Positions 39,588 to 47,153 of a stretch of 64,000 nucleotides of DNA are shown piece by piece. The DNA is taken from assembly GCF_013364155.1 (NCBI RefSeq), contig NZ_CP054916.1, positions 7,284,001 through 7,348,000 on the forward strand, written 5' to 3'. This DNA comes from Streptomyces sp. NA02950 (GTDB lineage: Bacteria; Actinomycetota; Actinomycetes; Streptomycetales; Streptomycetaceae). Under the pieces are notes generated by a model that saw nothing but the letters and a program-made list of their open reading frames with translations, ran no database searches and was not told the DNA's origin. The position numbers were made by a program, and so were the translations under genes. Every line of letters begins with the position of its first letter. Positions within the stretch are counted from its first letter, which is position 1.

Positions 39588-42155
39588 TCACGGCACCCGC
39601 TGCTCGGTCCAGATGCACTTGCCCGCCGCCGTGTAGCGGGTCCCCCAGCGCTGGGAGAGGGCCGAGACCAGCTGGAGTCCGCGCCCGCCCTCGTCGGTCT
39701 CCGAGGCATGGCGGATCCGCGGGGTGGTCAGACTGCCGTCGGACACCTCGCAGATCAGCCCCTCGCCGCGCAGCAGCCGCAGCTCCACCGGGCCCTTGCC
39801 GTGCCGGACCGCGTTCCCCACCAACTCGCTGACCAACAGCTCCGCGGTGGTGGTCAGCGGTGTCAGCTTCCAGCGCAGCAGCTGCTCCCGGACGTGGTCG
39901 CGCGCCTCGCTCGCGGCGACAGGGCCCGGTGAGAGCGGCCAGGTGGCGATGTCCTCCGGGGCGATGACGTGGGTGCGCGCGATGAGCAGCGCCGCGTCGT
40001 CCGCCCTGCCCTGTTTCTCCGGCACCAGCTCGGCCAGCAGGTCGTCGCACAGCCGCTCCAGCGACGCGCTCTCGCCGCGCGCCCGCTCCCGCCAGATGTG
40101 CCGCGCCCCCGGTCCGGAGCCGGGGCCGGACGCGGCGCCGCTCAGCGTGCGCGCCAGATGCTCCATCCCGCGGTCGATGTCCCGGGCCGCGGACTCCACC
40201 AGACCGTCGGTGTACAGCACCAGCAGACTGCCCTCGGACAGCGAGATCTCGGTGGTCTCGAACGGGGGTCGGGCCGCACCCAGCGGTGGATCCGGCGCGT
40301 GGGCGGGGAATCGCACCGGCTCTCCGGGTCGGACCACGGCCGGTGGCGGATGCCCGGCCCGGGCATAGGCGCAGGTGGCGGTGACCGGGTCGTACACCGC
40401 GTAGAGACAGGTCGCGTAGAAGCTGTCCCCGAAGTCGCTCACCAGGTCGTTGAGCCGGGTGAGCAGCTCGGCGGGCGGGAACTCCAGATCCGCCAGCGTG
40501 TGCACGGCCGTGCGCAGCCGCCCCATGGTGGCCGCCTCGGACAGCCCGTGGCCCATCACATCGCCGATCACCAGCGCCACCCGGGCGCCGGACAGCGGGA
40601 TCACGTCGTACCAGTCGCCGCCGACCTCGATGCCCTCGCTCGCGGGCAGATAGCGCGCGGCGGTGGTGACCGCGTGCACCGTCGGCAGGGCGCGCGGCAG
40701 CAGCCCGCGCTGGAGCTCCTTGGCCCGGGTGTGCTCCGTGTCGTACAGCCGGGCCCGCTCGATGGCCTGCGCCATCAGCCCGCTGAGCGCGCTGAGCAGG
40801 GCCCGCTCCTCACCGGTGAGCTGGCGCGGCTCGGCGAAGGAGATCACCGAGCACCCGATGTCCCGGCCGGAGACGACCAGCGGCAGAAAGGCCCAGGCCG
40901 CCTTGCGGGCCGAGAGCGGGCGGTCGGCCTGGGTGGGGTAGCGCCGGTTGAACTCCTCGATCGAGTCGATGAAGATCGGCGCCCGTGTGCGGTGAACCTC
41001 CGAGATCGGCGAGAGGTCGCCGACCGGGGATCCGTCCATCGCCTCCAGGAACGTCTGCGGATAGCCGACTGCCCCGGCCACCTGGACCACGTCCCCCTCG
41101 ATGAGATGGACGACGAACCCCGAGGCCCCGAACGGCGGCAGCACCCGGTCGGCGATCGCGCTCACCACGTCCCGCATCGTCAGTGCCTGGGCCAGCGCGC
41201 CGGTCAGCTGCCCGATCCGGGCGCTGCGCTCGGCCGCGGCGCGCTCGGTGGCGGCGCGCTCCTCCTCCCGGGCCCGGCTCTCGGTGATGTCGGCCGCGTA
41301 GACCGCGAGCCCGTCCGGCACCGGGACCAGCCGCATGTAGTACCAGCGCTGGTTGGTGGGCCAGCGCACCTCGAAACCGGACGGGGCGCCGCCCTCGGCG
41401 GCCCGGCGGTAGCGCGCCGGGAGACCGGGTTCGGCGGCCTCGACGCCCAGCCGGGCGAAGGACTCCCAGAGTGTCCGGCCCAGCAGCGCGTGCGAGGCGC
41501 CGAGCAGCCGCTCGGCCTCCACATTGACGAAGGTGATCCGCCACTGGGCGTCGACCGCGAAGAACGCGTCGCTCATGTGCCACAGCGCCCGGCTGACCGA
41601 ATCCGGGGCGATCCGGTGCTCGGCGCTCTCCCGGCCGTGCCACGGCTCGGGCGGACGCTCCCGGGGGTCCGGCAGCCGCGGTCCGGTCCACGCGGCGAGC
41701 TCCTCCACAGCCGCCCGCCGCCTCGGGTCGGGTTCCTCGGCGGCGGTCAGGACCGACAACGCACCTGCCGCCGCACCGTCCGCCGCGATCAGCGGCACCG
41801 CCAGCAGCCCCGTCCCGGCGGGCAGCACCGGGCCGGTGCCGTTCTCGCCGGGTGCGGCGGGCACCCACACCGGCAGAGCGCGGGCAATGGCTCGGGCCGG
41901 GGCGGTGGCACTGTCGATGTGGATCTCCGCCCAGCACCCGGCGACGGTACGCACCAGCCCGTGAGCCGCGGTGAGCAGCAGCTCCCGGCCGTCGTGGCCG
42001 CGCAGATGCACCATGCCGCCGAGGCCGCCGGCCTCCGTCACCGCATGCTCGAGCACAAAGCTCAGCAGGTCGGCGCCGTGCAGCTCCTCACCTGCCTTGA
42101 CGATCAGACGCAGTCGGGCGGCAGCGGCCTCGTCCAGGGGGGTCTGCCCGGTCAT
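39588..42155 (-). CDS. GAF-PAS-GAF-SpoIIE phosphatase with anti-sigma-type ATPase domain
   Basis: An 855-residue multidomain signalling protein. From the N-terminus it has a GAF-type domain (about 20-190), a PAS domain (RALWHMSDAFFAVDAQWRIT onward), and a second GAF (about 330-480). Next is a PP2C/SpoIIE phosphatase domain with VIGDVMGHGLSEAA and GRADDAALLIART metal-binding Asp residues. It ends in an HATPase_c anti-sigma-like domain, ELVGNAVRHGKGP and DEGGRGLQLV. Such proteins dephosphorylate an anti-anti-sigma factor and can bind it. ATG at 42155 has GGAGGTGA upstream. It follows the CHAT gene by 164 bases with its own promoter-like palindrome. Confidence 0.88.
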   Translation of the reverse strand: MTGQTPLDEAAAARLRLIVKAGEELHGADLLSFVLEHAVTEAGGLGGMVHLRGHDGRELLLTAAHGLVRTVAGCWAEIHIDSATAPARAIARALPVWVPAAPGENGTGPVLPAGTGLLAVPLIAADGAAAGALSVLTAAEEPDPRRRAAVEELAAWTGPRLPDPRERPPEPWHGRESAEHRIAPDSVSRALWHMSDAFFAVDAQWRITFVNVEAERLLGASHALLGRTLWESFARLGVEAAEPGLPARYRRAAEGGAPSGFEVRWPTNQRWYYMRLVPVPDGLAVYAADITESRAREEERAATERAAAERSARIGQLTGALAQALTMRDVVSAIADRVLPPFGASGFVVHLIEGDVVQVAGAVGYPQTFLEAMDGSPVGDLSPISEVHRTRAPIFIDSIEEFNRRYPTQADRPLSARKAAWAFLPLVVSGRDIGCSVISFAEPRQLTGEERALLSALSGLMAQAIERARLYDTEHTRAKELQRGLLPRALPTVHAVTTAARYLPASEGIEVGGDWYDVIPLSGARVALVIGDVMGHGLSEAATMGRLRTAVHTLADLEFPPAELLTRLNDLVSDFGDSFYATCLYAVYDPVTATCAYARAGHPPPAVVRPGEPVRFPAHAPDPPLGAARPPFETTEISLSEGSLLVLYTDGLVESAARDIDRGMEHLARTLSGAASGPGSGPGARHIWRERARGESASLERLCDDLLAELVPEKQGRADDAALLIARTHVIAPEDIATWPLSPGPVAASEARDHVREQLLRWKLTPLTTTAELLVSELVGNAVRHGKGPVELRLLRGEGLICEVSDGSLTTPRIRHASETDEGGRGLQLVSALSQRWGTRYTAAGKCIWTEQRVP

Positions 42156-42234
42156 GCGCTCACCTCCGGCCGCGGGCGCCGCGCCGGGCCCTCCGGCCCC
42201 TACCCGCGTTGTACCTCTCTCCTCCATTTTCCCT

Positions 42235-42252
42235 TTTCATCGATAGATGAAA
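42235..42252. promoter_or_regulatory. Palindrome upstream of the SpoIIE gene
   Basis: TTTCATC-GATA-GATGAAA, a perfect 7+4+7 inverted repeat in an A/T-rich patch about 80 bases before the SpoIIE start, followed by another GATGAAA. It may be a regulator site or part of the gene's own promoter. Confidence 0.45.
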
Positions 42253-42319
42253 GATGAAATATCGCCTGGAATCAGTCGGGAACCAGTGCCGGATCGATAG
42301 CGGCCCGGCCGGTCGGCCA

Positions 42320-45300
42320 TCACGCCCCGGCGTGCAGCAGCGCCGCCCAGGTCCACGGCTCACCCGGCATCGCCTCCCGCATCCGCCGGGTCACCGTGTG
42401 CAGGGCCAGCGCCCCGGGCAGCCGGTCCGCGGCGTCCAGCGCACCGTCCAGCGCACCGTGGAAACCGGCGGCCACCTCGGCCGCCACCCCGTCGCCGATC
42501 TCCCACAGGGTCGCGACCGCCTGCGCGTACCCGGCCAGCTGGAAGGCGGAGGCCACATGGATCGCCTCGTCCGCCAGCCGGGCACTGCCGCGCGCCGTAC
42601 CGCACGCCGACAGATACGCCAGCTCCGCCCCGTCCAGGTGCAGCGCGCTGATGGCGGTCAGGCTCAACGGTCCGTCGTGGAGCAGCAGATGACTGGCGGC
42701 CGGATCGGCCGGATCGCTGCCCGCGTGACAGGCGAAGTGCGCCACCGCCGCCCCGGGCAGCGCCGCGAGCACCGCCTCCCGGGTGGCCGCGGCCCCCACC
42801 AGCGGCGCCGCGCCCCCGGTCCGCGCGGCGAGGGCGCCCGCCTCGTCCACCGTGCGCGGCAGCGGGGCGTGGCCGGGCGTCTCCGGCATCGCCACCGCCA
42901 GCGCGGTGCGCCGGGCCGTCACCGGATGGGCACGGCTGTGCAGCAGGGCGCGCAGGGTCGGGGTGTACGAGGAGACGGCCCGGTCCAGCACCGAGTCCCC
43001 GGGCCGGGTGTGATGGCCCGCGGCGTGCAGCGGCAGGGAGTTGAGCGGCCCGGTCGGCGACCACCACAGCCGGGGCCAGGAGCCGTCCGGCGGCGGCGGA
43101 CCGGTCAGCCCCAGGGCGTCCAGCACCGGTTCGGCCAGAACGTCCCACAGCCAGCCCAGTGTCTCCCGGACCACCTGCCGCGCCTGGCCCGCCAGCAGCC
43201 CTTCCCCGCCGTGCGTGAGCACAGCGACCGCCTCGTGGAACGCGTCCGCCTGCTCGATCAGCTCCCCGGCGCGCAGCTCGGGCAGGGCGACCGGCACCAG
43301 CCCGTCCGGGCGCAGCACCAGGGCGTCACAGCGGCGCGGGTTGACGTTCACGCTGATCACCGGGCCCTCGGCGGCGGCCGGGAGCAGATCCGGCAGACCC
43401 AGCGGCAGCGGCAGCAGAAAGCGCTCGAAACCGGGCATCCCCTGCAACCGGTCCATCAACTCCTTCCACTGCCCGGCGAGATCCCGGTATTCGGCCAGGT
43501 CCTGCGGGCGCGGCATCCGTCCGAAGCCGCCCCGCGCCTGGAGGTCGTGCACCTGTTCGCGCAGCTCCACCAGGCGCGCGGCGAGCCCGGCGTCGGTCCG
43601 GCGCAACTGGTCCAGCTCCCGCCGGGCGTTGAGCGCGCCGGACAGCAGATGCGCCCGGCCGTCCTCCAGCGCCTCCAGCGCGCCGGGCGCGTCCCGGTAG
43701 CCCAGGGCGTCGGCGGCGGAGTTGGAGGCCAGCCGGGCGACGGCGCTGCTCGGCAGGGCGTGCTCAGCCGTCTCCGCGTCCTCGGTGAGCGCGCTGTGCT
43801 GCAACCGGCTGGTCACCGCCGAGCCCCATGCCATCAGCAGGAACGGCAGATACGGATCGGTGGCGGCAAGGGTGTCCAGCACTCGGCGGGCAAGCCCGGC
43901 CGCCTCCTGGTAGCGCGCCTCGTCGTGGTCGAGCTGGTAGTGGGCGAACAGCGCGTGCGCCAGGGCCTTCTGGGCCTGCGGATACGCCGGGTCGTCCGCC
44001 GGCAGGGCGGCCAGCCGCCGCCGTCCCTGCCGGATGCCGGCCGCGGTGCGGGCCAGCGCCTCGAAGGGCGACTGCTGGGCGTGGGCCAGCATCACCCACG
44101 ACTCCATGTGGTCGGGCGACAGACCCATCCGGCCCAGCATCGCCGGGAGCCCGCCCTCCGCCTCCGTCATCAGCGGCCCCAGCTCGGCCAGCTCCTCCGT
44201 CCAGTTCTCCCGCGACACCTGTCCGCCGTACTGAAGCCGTGCCAGCAGCAGCCCACGCCGGTTGAACGTCAGCATGACCCGGTCCTGATGGTCCTCGGGC
44301 AGCTCCCGCAGCACCCGCTCGTGGATCTCCAGCAGCGCGTCGAGTTCGGTGGTGTCCGCGGGCCCGAACGCCGGGGACGGGGCCTCCTCGGCCGAGTCCA
44401 GATACGCCCGCATCGCTTCCTCGCGCTCGCCCGGGGGCAGATGGCTGAACTGCGCCTCCAGCGTCTCCATCGCCTTGGCGTGCACCTCCGCCAGCCCCGC
44501 CTCGTCGGGGTAGCGCATCAGGGTCGTCGCGAAGTCCATCAGCTGTGCGCTGCGGCTGTTGCCGCCGCCGGACACCATGCCCAGCAGCTTGGCGACGAAC
44601 GCCAGCGGATGGCCGCCGTCGCCGGAGCCCTCCCCGCCCTGGCGGGGGACCATCGACGAGACGAAGCCGTCCATCACCTCAAGATGCTTCCGGGTCTTTG
44701 GATCGCGCTTCTCCCGGACCCGGCTGGGGGCGCGCAGCATCGTGGCCCGGGTGAACCCCGTCTTCGCACGGTCCTGTTCCTCGCTGCCGTCCGGCAGCCC
44801 GATGACCGCCCGTTCCAGCATCGCGATGGCCTCGTCGAGCACGGCCGTGTCCACGTCGCCGGGGCGCTCGGCCCCGGACTCCGCCCACATCAGCAGCGCG
44901 TCCCCGAGGTCGGCGCACATCTGCGGAAGGTTCTCGTCCACCTCGGTGGCGGTGGCCACCGCCGTCCGCAGCAGCTCGACCGACTCGCCCAGCAGCGGCC
45001 GGTCCTGGGTCAGTATCGCCTTGCAACGCAAGCCCAGGGCCAGGCCGTTGGCGCACCGCGCATGGTTGAGGTGGGCGCGCGGGGTGGTGGCGAACGCCTC
45101 GCGCAACACCGTGATCGCTGTCTCGAGCTGCGGCATCGGGGGCGGATCCTCGCCCTGGTGCGCGAAGAGGTCGTTCAGGACCAGGGTGTAGCCGAGGTTG
45201 CACAGCACCAGAGGGCGGGACGGATGGCCGGGCGGCAGGACCTGCTCCGCGTCCCGCAGCAGCCGCAACCCGGCCTGCCCGGCCCGGTGGTCACGCTGCC

Positions 45301-45706
45301 GCACCAGCCGTATCACCAGCAGCATGGCCAGATTGCCCATGGCCTCCGCGTGCGCACGGACCAGTTCCTCCCCGGCGGGCCGCACCGACGGGGAGAGCGC
45401 CCGGGTGAACGAGGCGCGCACCGGGGCGGGGAGCGCCTCCGCCCGGCTCATGTAGAACGGCATCAGCAGCACCACCGCCAGGGCCCAGGACTCCTGGCCC
45501 TCCTCCTCGGGCAGCGCGGCGCGGAACCAGTGCAACAGCCCGGCCGTGTACAGCACCTGGGCGTCCACGCCCCGCGGAGTGGCCAGGAACGCCAGCAGCC
45601 CGTCGGCCTCCTCCCCGGCCTGCGGGGCGTGCACCCCCGACAGATCGCCGGCACGGACCGCCAGGTCCAGCCGGGACTGCACGGCCGCGAGCAGCCGGTC
45701 ACGCAT
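42320..45706 (-). CDS. TPR-CHAT caspase-like protease
   Basis: A 1128-residue protein. The first about 780 residues are helical repeats of the TPR type (AGLARRVLDTLAATDPYLPF, SNSAADALGYRDAPGALEAL). The last about 330 form a CHAT domain, with catalytic His994 in HFACHAGSDP and Cys1035 in YLSACGTARG. LWWSPTGPLNSLPLHAAGHH is the usual core strand. CHAT is a caspase-fold peptidase used in cell-death and defence systems. ATG at 45706 has GGAGGGGG upstream; a Met 15 bases earlier includes that site. It ends a nine-gene minus-strand run with GTPases and Hsp70. The physiological substrate is unknown. Confidence 0.9.
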   Translation of the reverse strand: MRDRLLAAVQSRLDLAVRAGDLSGVHAPQAGEEADGLLAFLATPRGVDAQVLYTAGLLHWFRAALPEEEGQESWALAVVLLMPFYMSRAEALPAPVRASFTRALSPSVRPAGEELVRAHAEAMGNLAMLLVIRLVRQRDHRAGQAGLRLLRDAEQVLPPGHPSRPLVLCNLGYTLVLNDLFAHQGEDPPPMPQLETAITVLREAFATTPRAHLNHARCANGLALGLRCKAILTQDRPLLGESVELLRTAVATATEVDENLPQMCADLGDALLMWAESGAERPGDVDTAVLDEAIAMLERAVIGLPDGSEEQDRAKTGFTRATMLRAPSRVREKRDPKTRKHLEVMDGFVSSMVPRQGGEGSGDGGHPLAFVAKLLGMVSGGGNSRSAQLMDFATTLMRYPDEAGLAEVHAKAMETLEAQFSHLPPGEREEAMRAYLDSAEEAPSPAFGPADTTELDALLEIHERVLRELPEDHQDRVMLTFNRRGLLLARLQYGGQVSRENWTEELAELGPLMTEAEGGLPAMLGRMGLSPDHMESWVMLAHAQQSPFEALARTAAGIRQGRRRLAALPADDPAYPQAQKALAHALFAHYQLDHDEARYQEAAGLARRVLDTLAATDPYLPFLLMAWGSAVTSRLQHSALTEDAETAEHALPSSAVARLASNSAADALGYRDAPGALEALEDGRAHLLSGALNARRELDQLRRTDAGLAARLVELREQVHDLQARGGFGRMPRPQDLAEYRDLAGQWKELMDRLQGMPGFERFLLPLPLGLPDLLPAAAEGPVISVNVNPRRCDALVLRPDGLVPVALPELRAGELIEQADAFHEAVAVLTHGGEGLLAGQARQVVRETLGWLWDVLAEPVLDALGLTGPPPPDGSWPRLWWSPTGPLNSLPLHAAGHHTRPGDSVLDRAVSSYTPTLRALLHSRAHPVTARRTALAVAMPETPGHAPLPRTVDEAGALAARTGGAAPLVGAAATREAVLAALPGAAVAHFACHAGSDPADPAASHLLLHDGPLSLTAISALHLDGAELAYLSACGTARGSARLADEAIHVASAFQLAGYAQAVATLWEIGDGVAAEVAAGFHGALDGALDAADRLPGALALHTVTRRMREAMPGEPWTWAALLHAGA

Positions 45707-45781
45707 CGTTCCCCCTCCCATGGCCCAGTGGTGCGGTGCGGGTCCGGGGGCACGGGCCGCCGCGCCCCGGACGCCGGTGGT

Positions 45782-46675
45782 TCACACGCCCTTGCGGAAC
45801 CGCTCGGTGACCGACGCCCCGCGGCCCGGCCGGATCGGCCGGAGCTCGTCGTCGAACCGGTCCAGCAGCTCGTCCAGATGCACATCGACCGCGGCCTCCA
45901 CCAGCTCGGCGTACGCCTCGGCCGTCTCCCGCGCCCGCCGCCGGCAGACCAGGGCCGCCCCCAGGCCCACCACCGCGCCCGGCCACCACAGCACCCCCAG
46001 CGCCCCGTACAGCACCGCCCAGCCGCCCAGCGCCGCCGCCTCGTCGAAGCCCTGTCTGCTGTCGGTCAGCGGCTGCCGGGTGGTGTCCGGCAGCAGCAGC
46101 CACAGCCGGGGCCAGGCCGCGGTGAGATCCAGCGCGTACTGGTCCCGTACCCGGGCGGCCGGGGCCGCCAGCCGGTCCCCGGTCCAGGTGGGCCGCCGGG
46201 GCTCGGTGAGCGCCACCGCGTTGCGCAGCGCGGCCAGTTCACCCAGCCGGTGCGCGTCCTCGCCCGCCTCCCGGGCCGCCTCGTACGCCGCGTCGTGCCG
46301 CCGCCAGGCCGCGACCCGCCGGGCCGTCAGCCGCCGGTCCAGCGGACGTACGAAGAACGGCCACCGTCCGGACAGCACGGACGCCACCGGCCCGCCCAGC
46401 GCCCGCGCCACCAGCGCGACCGCCACCGACACCGCCACCACGCCCATCACCAGCATCACGGTCCGCGCCGACCCCGCCGCCTGCTGGTCCGCCCCGCCCA
46501 CCGCCGCGAACTCGCCGAGCGTGCGCCACAGCAGCCCGGTGTCCCACCAGCGCCGCTGGCCCAGCGCCGACGCCACCGCCAGGGCGGAGGTGAACAGCAG
46601 CCCCGGCAGGATCACCTGGGTCGCCCAGCGCTCCGCGACCTTCCGGCCGAACTCGGAGAGGAACCCGCTCACCAT
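45782..46675 (-). CDS. Membrane protein of the CHAT/GTPase cluster
   Basis: A 297-residue protein with helices VILPGLLFTSALAVASALG, TVMLVMGVVAVSVAVALVAR and a C-proximal pair (GGWAVLYGALGVLWWPGAVV, VGLGAALVC). Between helices 2 and 3 is a basic cytoplasmic stretch (RRLTARRVAAWRRHDAAYEA). It ends in an acidic then basic tail, LLDRFDDELRPIRPGRG. The family is not recognised. It lies nine bases after the small gene upstream and 75 before the CHAT gene, so it is embedded in the cluster and probably tethers or scaffolds it at the membrane. Confidence 0.72.
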   Translation of the reverse strand: MVSGFLSEFGRKVAERWATQVILPGLLFTSALAVASALGQRRWWDTGLLWRTLGEFAAVGGADQQAAGSARTVMLVMGVVAVSVAVALVARALGGPVASVLSGRWPFFVRPLDRRLTARRVAAWRRHDAAYEAAREAGEDAHRLGELAALRNAVALTEPRRPTWTGDRLAAPAARVRDQYALDLTAAWPRLWLLLPDTTRQPLTDSRQGFDEAAALGGWAVLYGALGVLWWPGAVVGLGAALVCRRRARETAEAYAELVEAAVDVHLDELLDRFDDELRPIRPGRGASVTERFRKGV

Positions 46676-46684
46676 GGCGCGCGC

Positions 46685-47122
46685 TCACCGGTCGGCGACG
46701 AAGCGCAGGGCCTGGTCGTGCACACCGCACGCGGGCAGCTCCGAGGCGGCCGTACGTTCCTCCGCCCGCGGGCACGTGCCCAGCGGGCAGAGGTACACAC
46801 CGGTGACCCGCGCGGGCCGGTCCTCCGCCACGGGCGTCGGCAGCGTGGTGCGGGACGGGCCCGCGCCGGCCGGCACGTCCTCGTACATCCCCAGCCCGGC
46901 CAGCAGTTCGCCGACCGGCTCACCGCGCCGTGCCGCGAGCACCACCTGCTCCACGGCCGCCCGCCGGGCCCGCGAGGCCGGGCCCCGCAGCATGGCCCGG
47001 AGCCGGGGCAGCACCGCGCAGAACGCGGCCAGCGCCTCTCGTTCGGACAGCCCGGACCCGTCGGACAGCCCGGACCCGTCGGACCGCTCGGACCGTTCGG
47101 ATTGTTCGGAATCCCTCGTCAC
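46685..47122 (-). CDS. Small Cys-containing protein of the CHAT/GTPase cluster
   Basis: A 145-residue protein from GTG 47122 (AGGAT site upstream). The N-terminal 25 residues are a Ser/Asp/Gly/Glu repeat, SDGSGLSDGSGLSE. A helical part follows (LAAFCAVLPRLRAMLRGPAS), then VYLCPLGTCPRAEER and ELPACGVHDQALRFV. The CPLGTC...C spacing is the start of a possible metal site or a zinc-ribbon-like hook. It is not a recognised family. Position between two cluster members and short gaps argue that it belongs to the same unit. Confidence 0.65.
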   Translation of the reverse strand: MTRDSEQSERSERSDGSGLSDGSGLSEREALAAFCAVLPRLRAMLRGPASRARRAAVEQVVLAARRGEPVGELLAGLGMYEDVPAGAGPSRTTLPTPVAEDRPARVTGVYLCPLGTCPRAEERTAASELPACGVHDQALRFVADR

Positions 47123-47153
47123 GCGGACGATCCTAGGTGTGAACTCACCGTCA

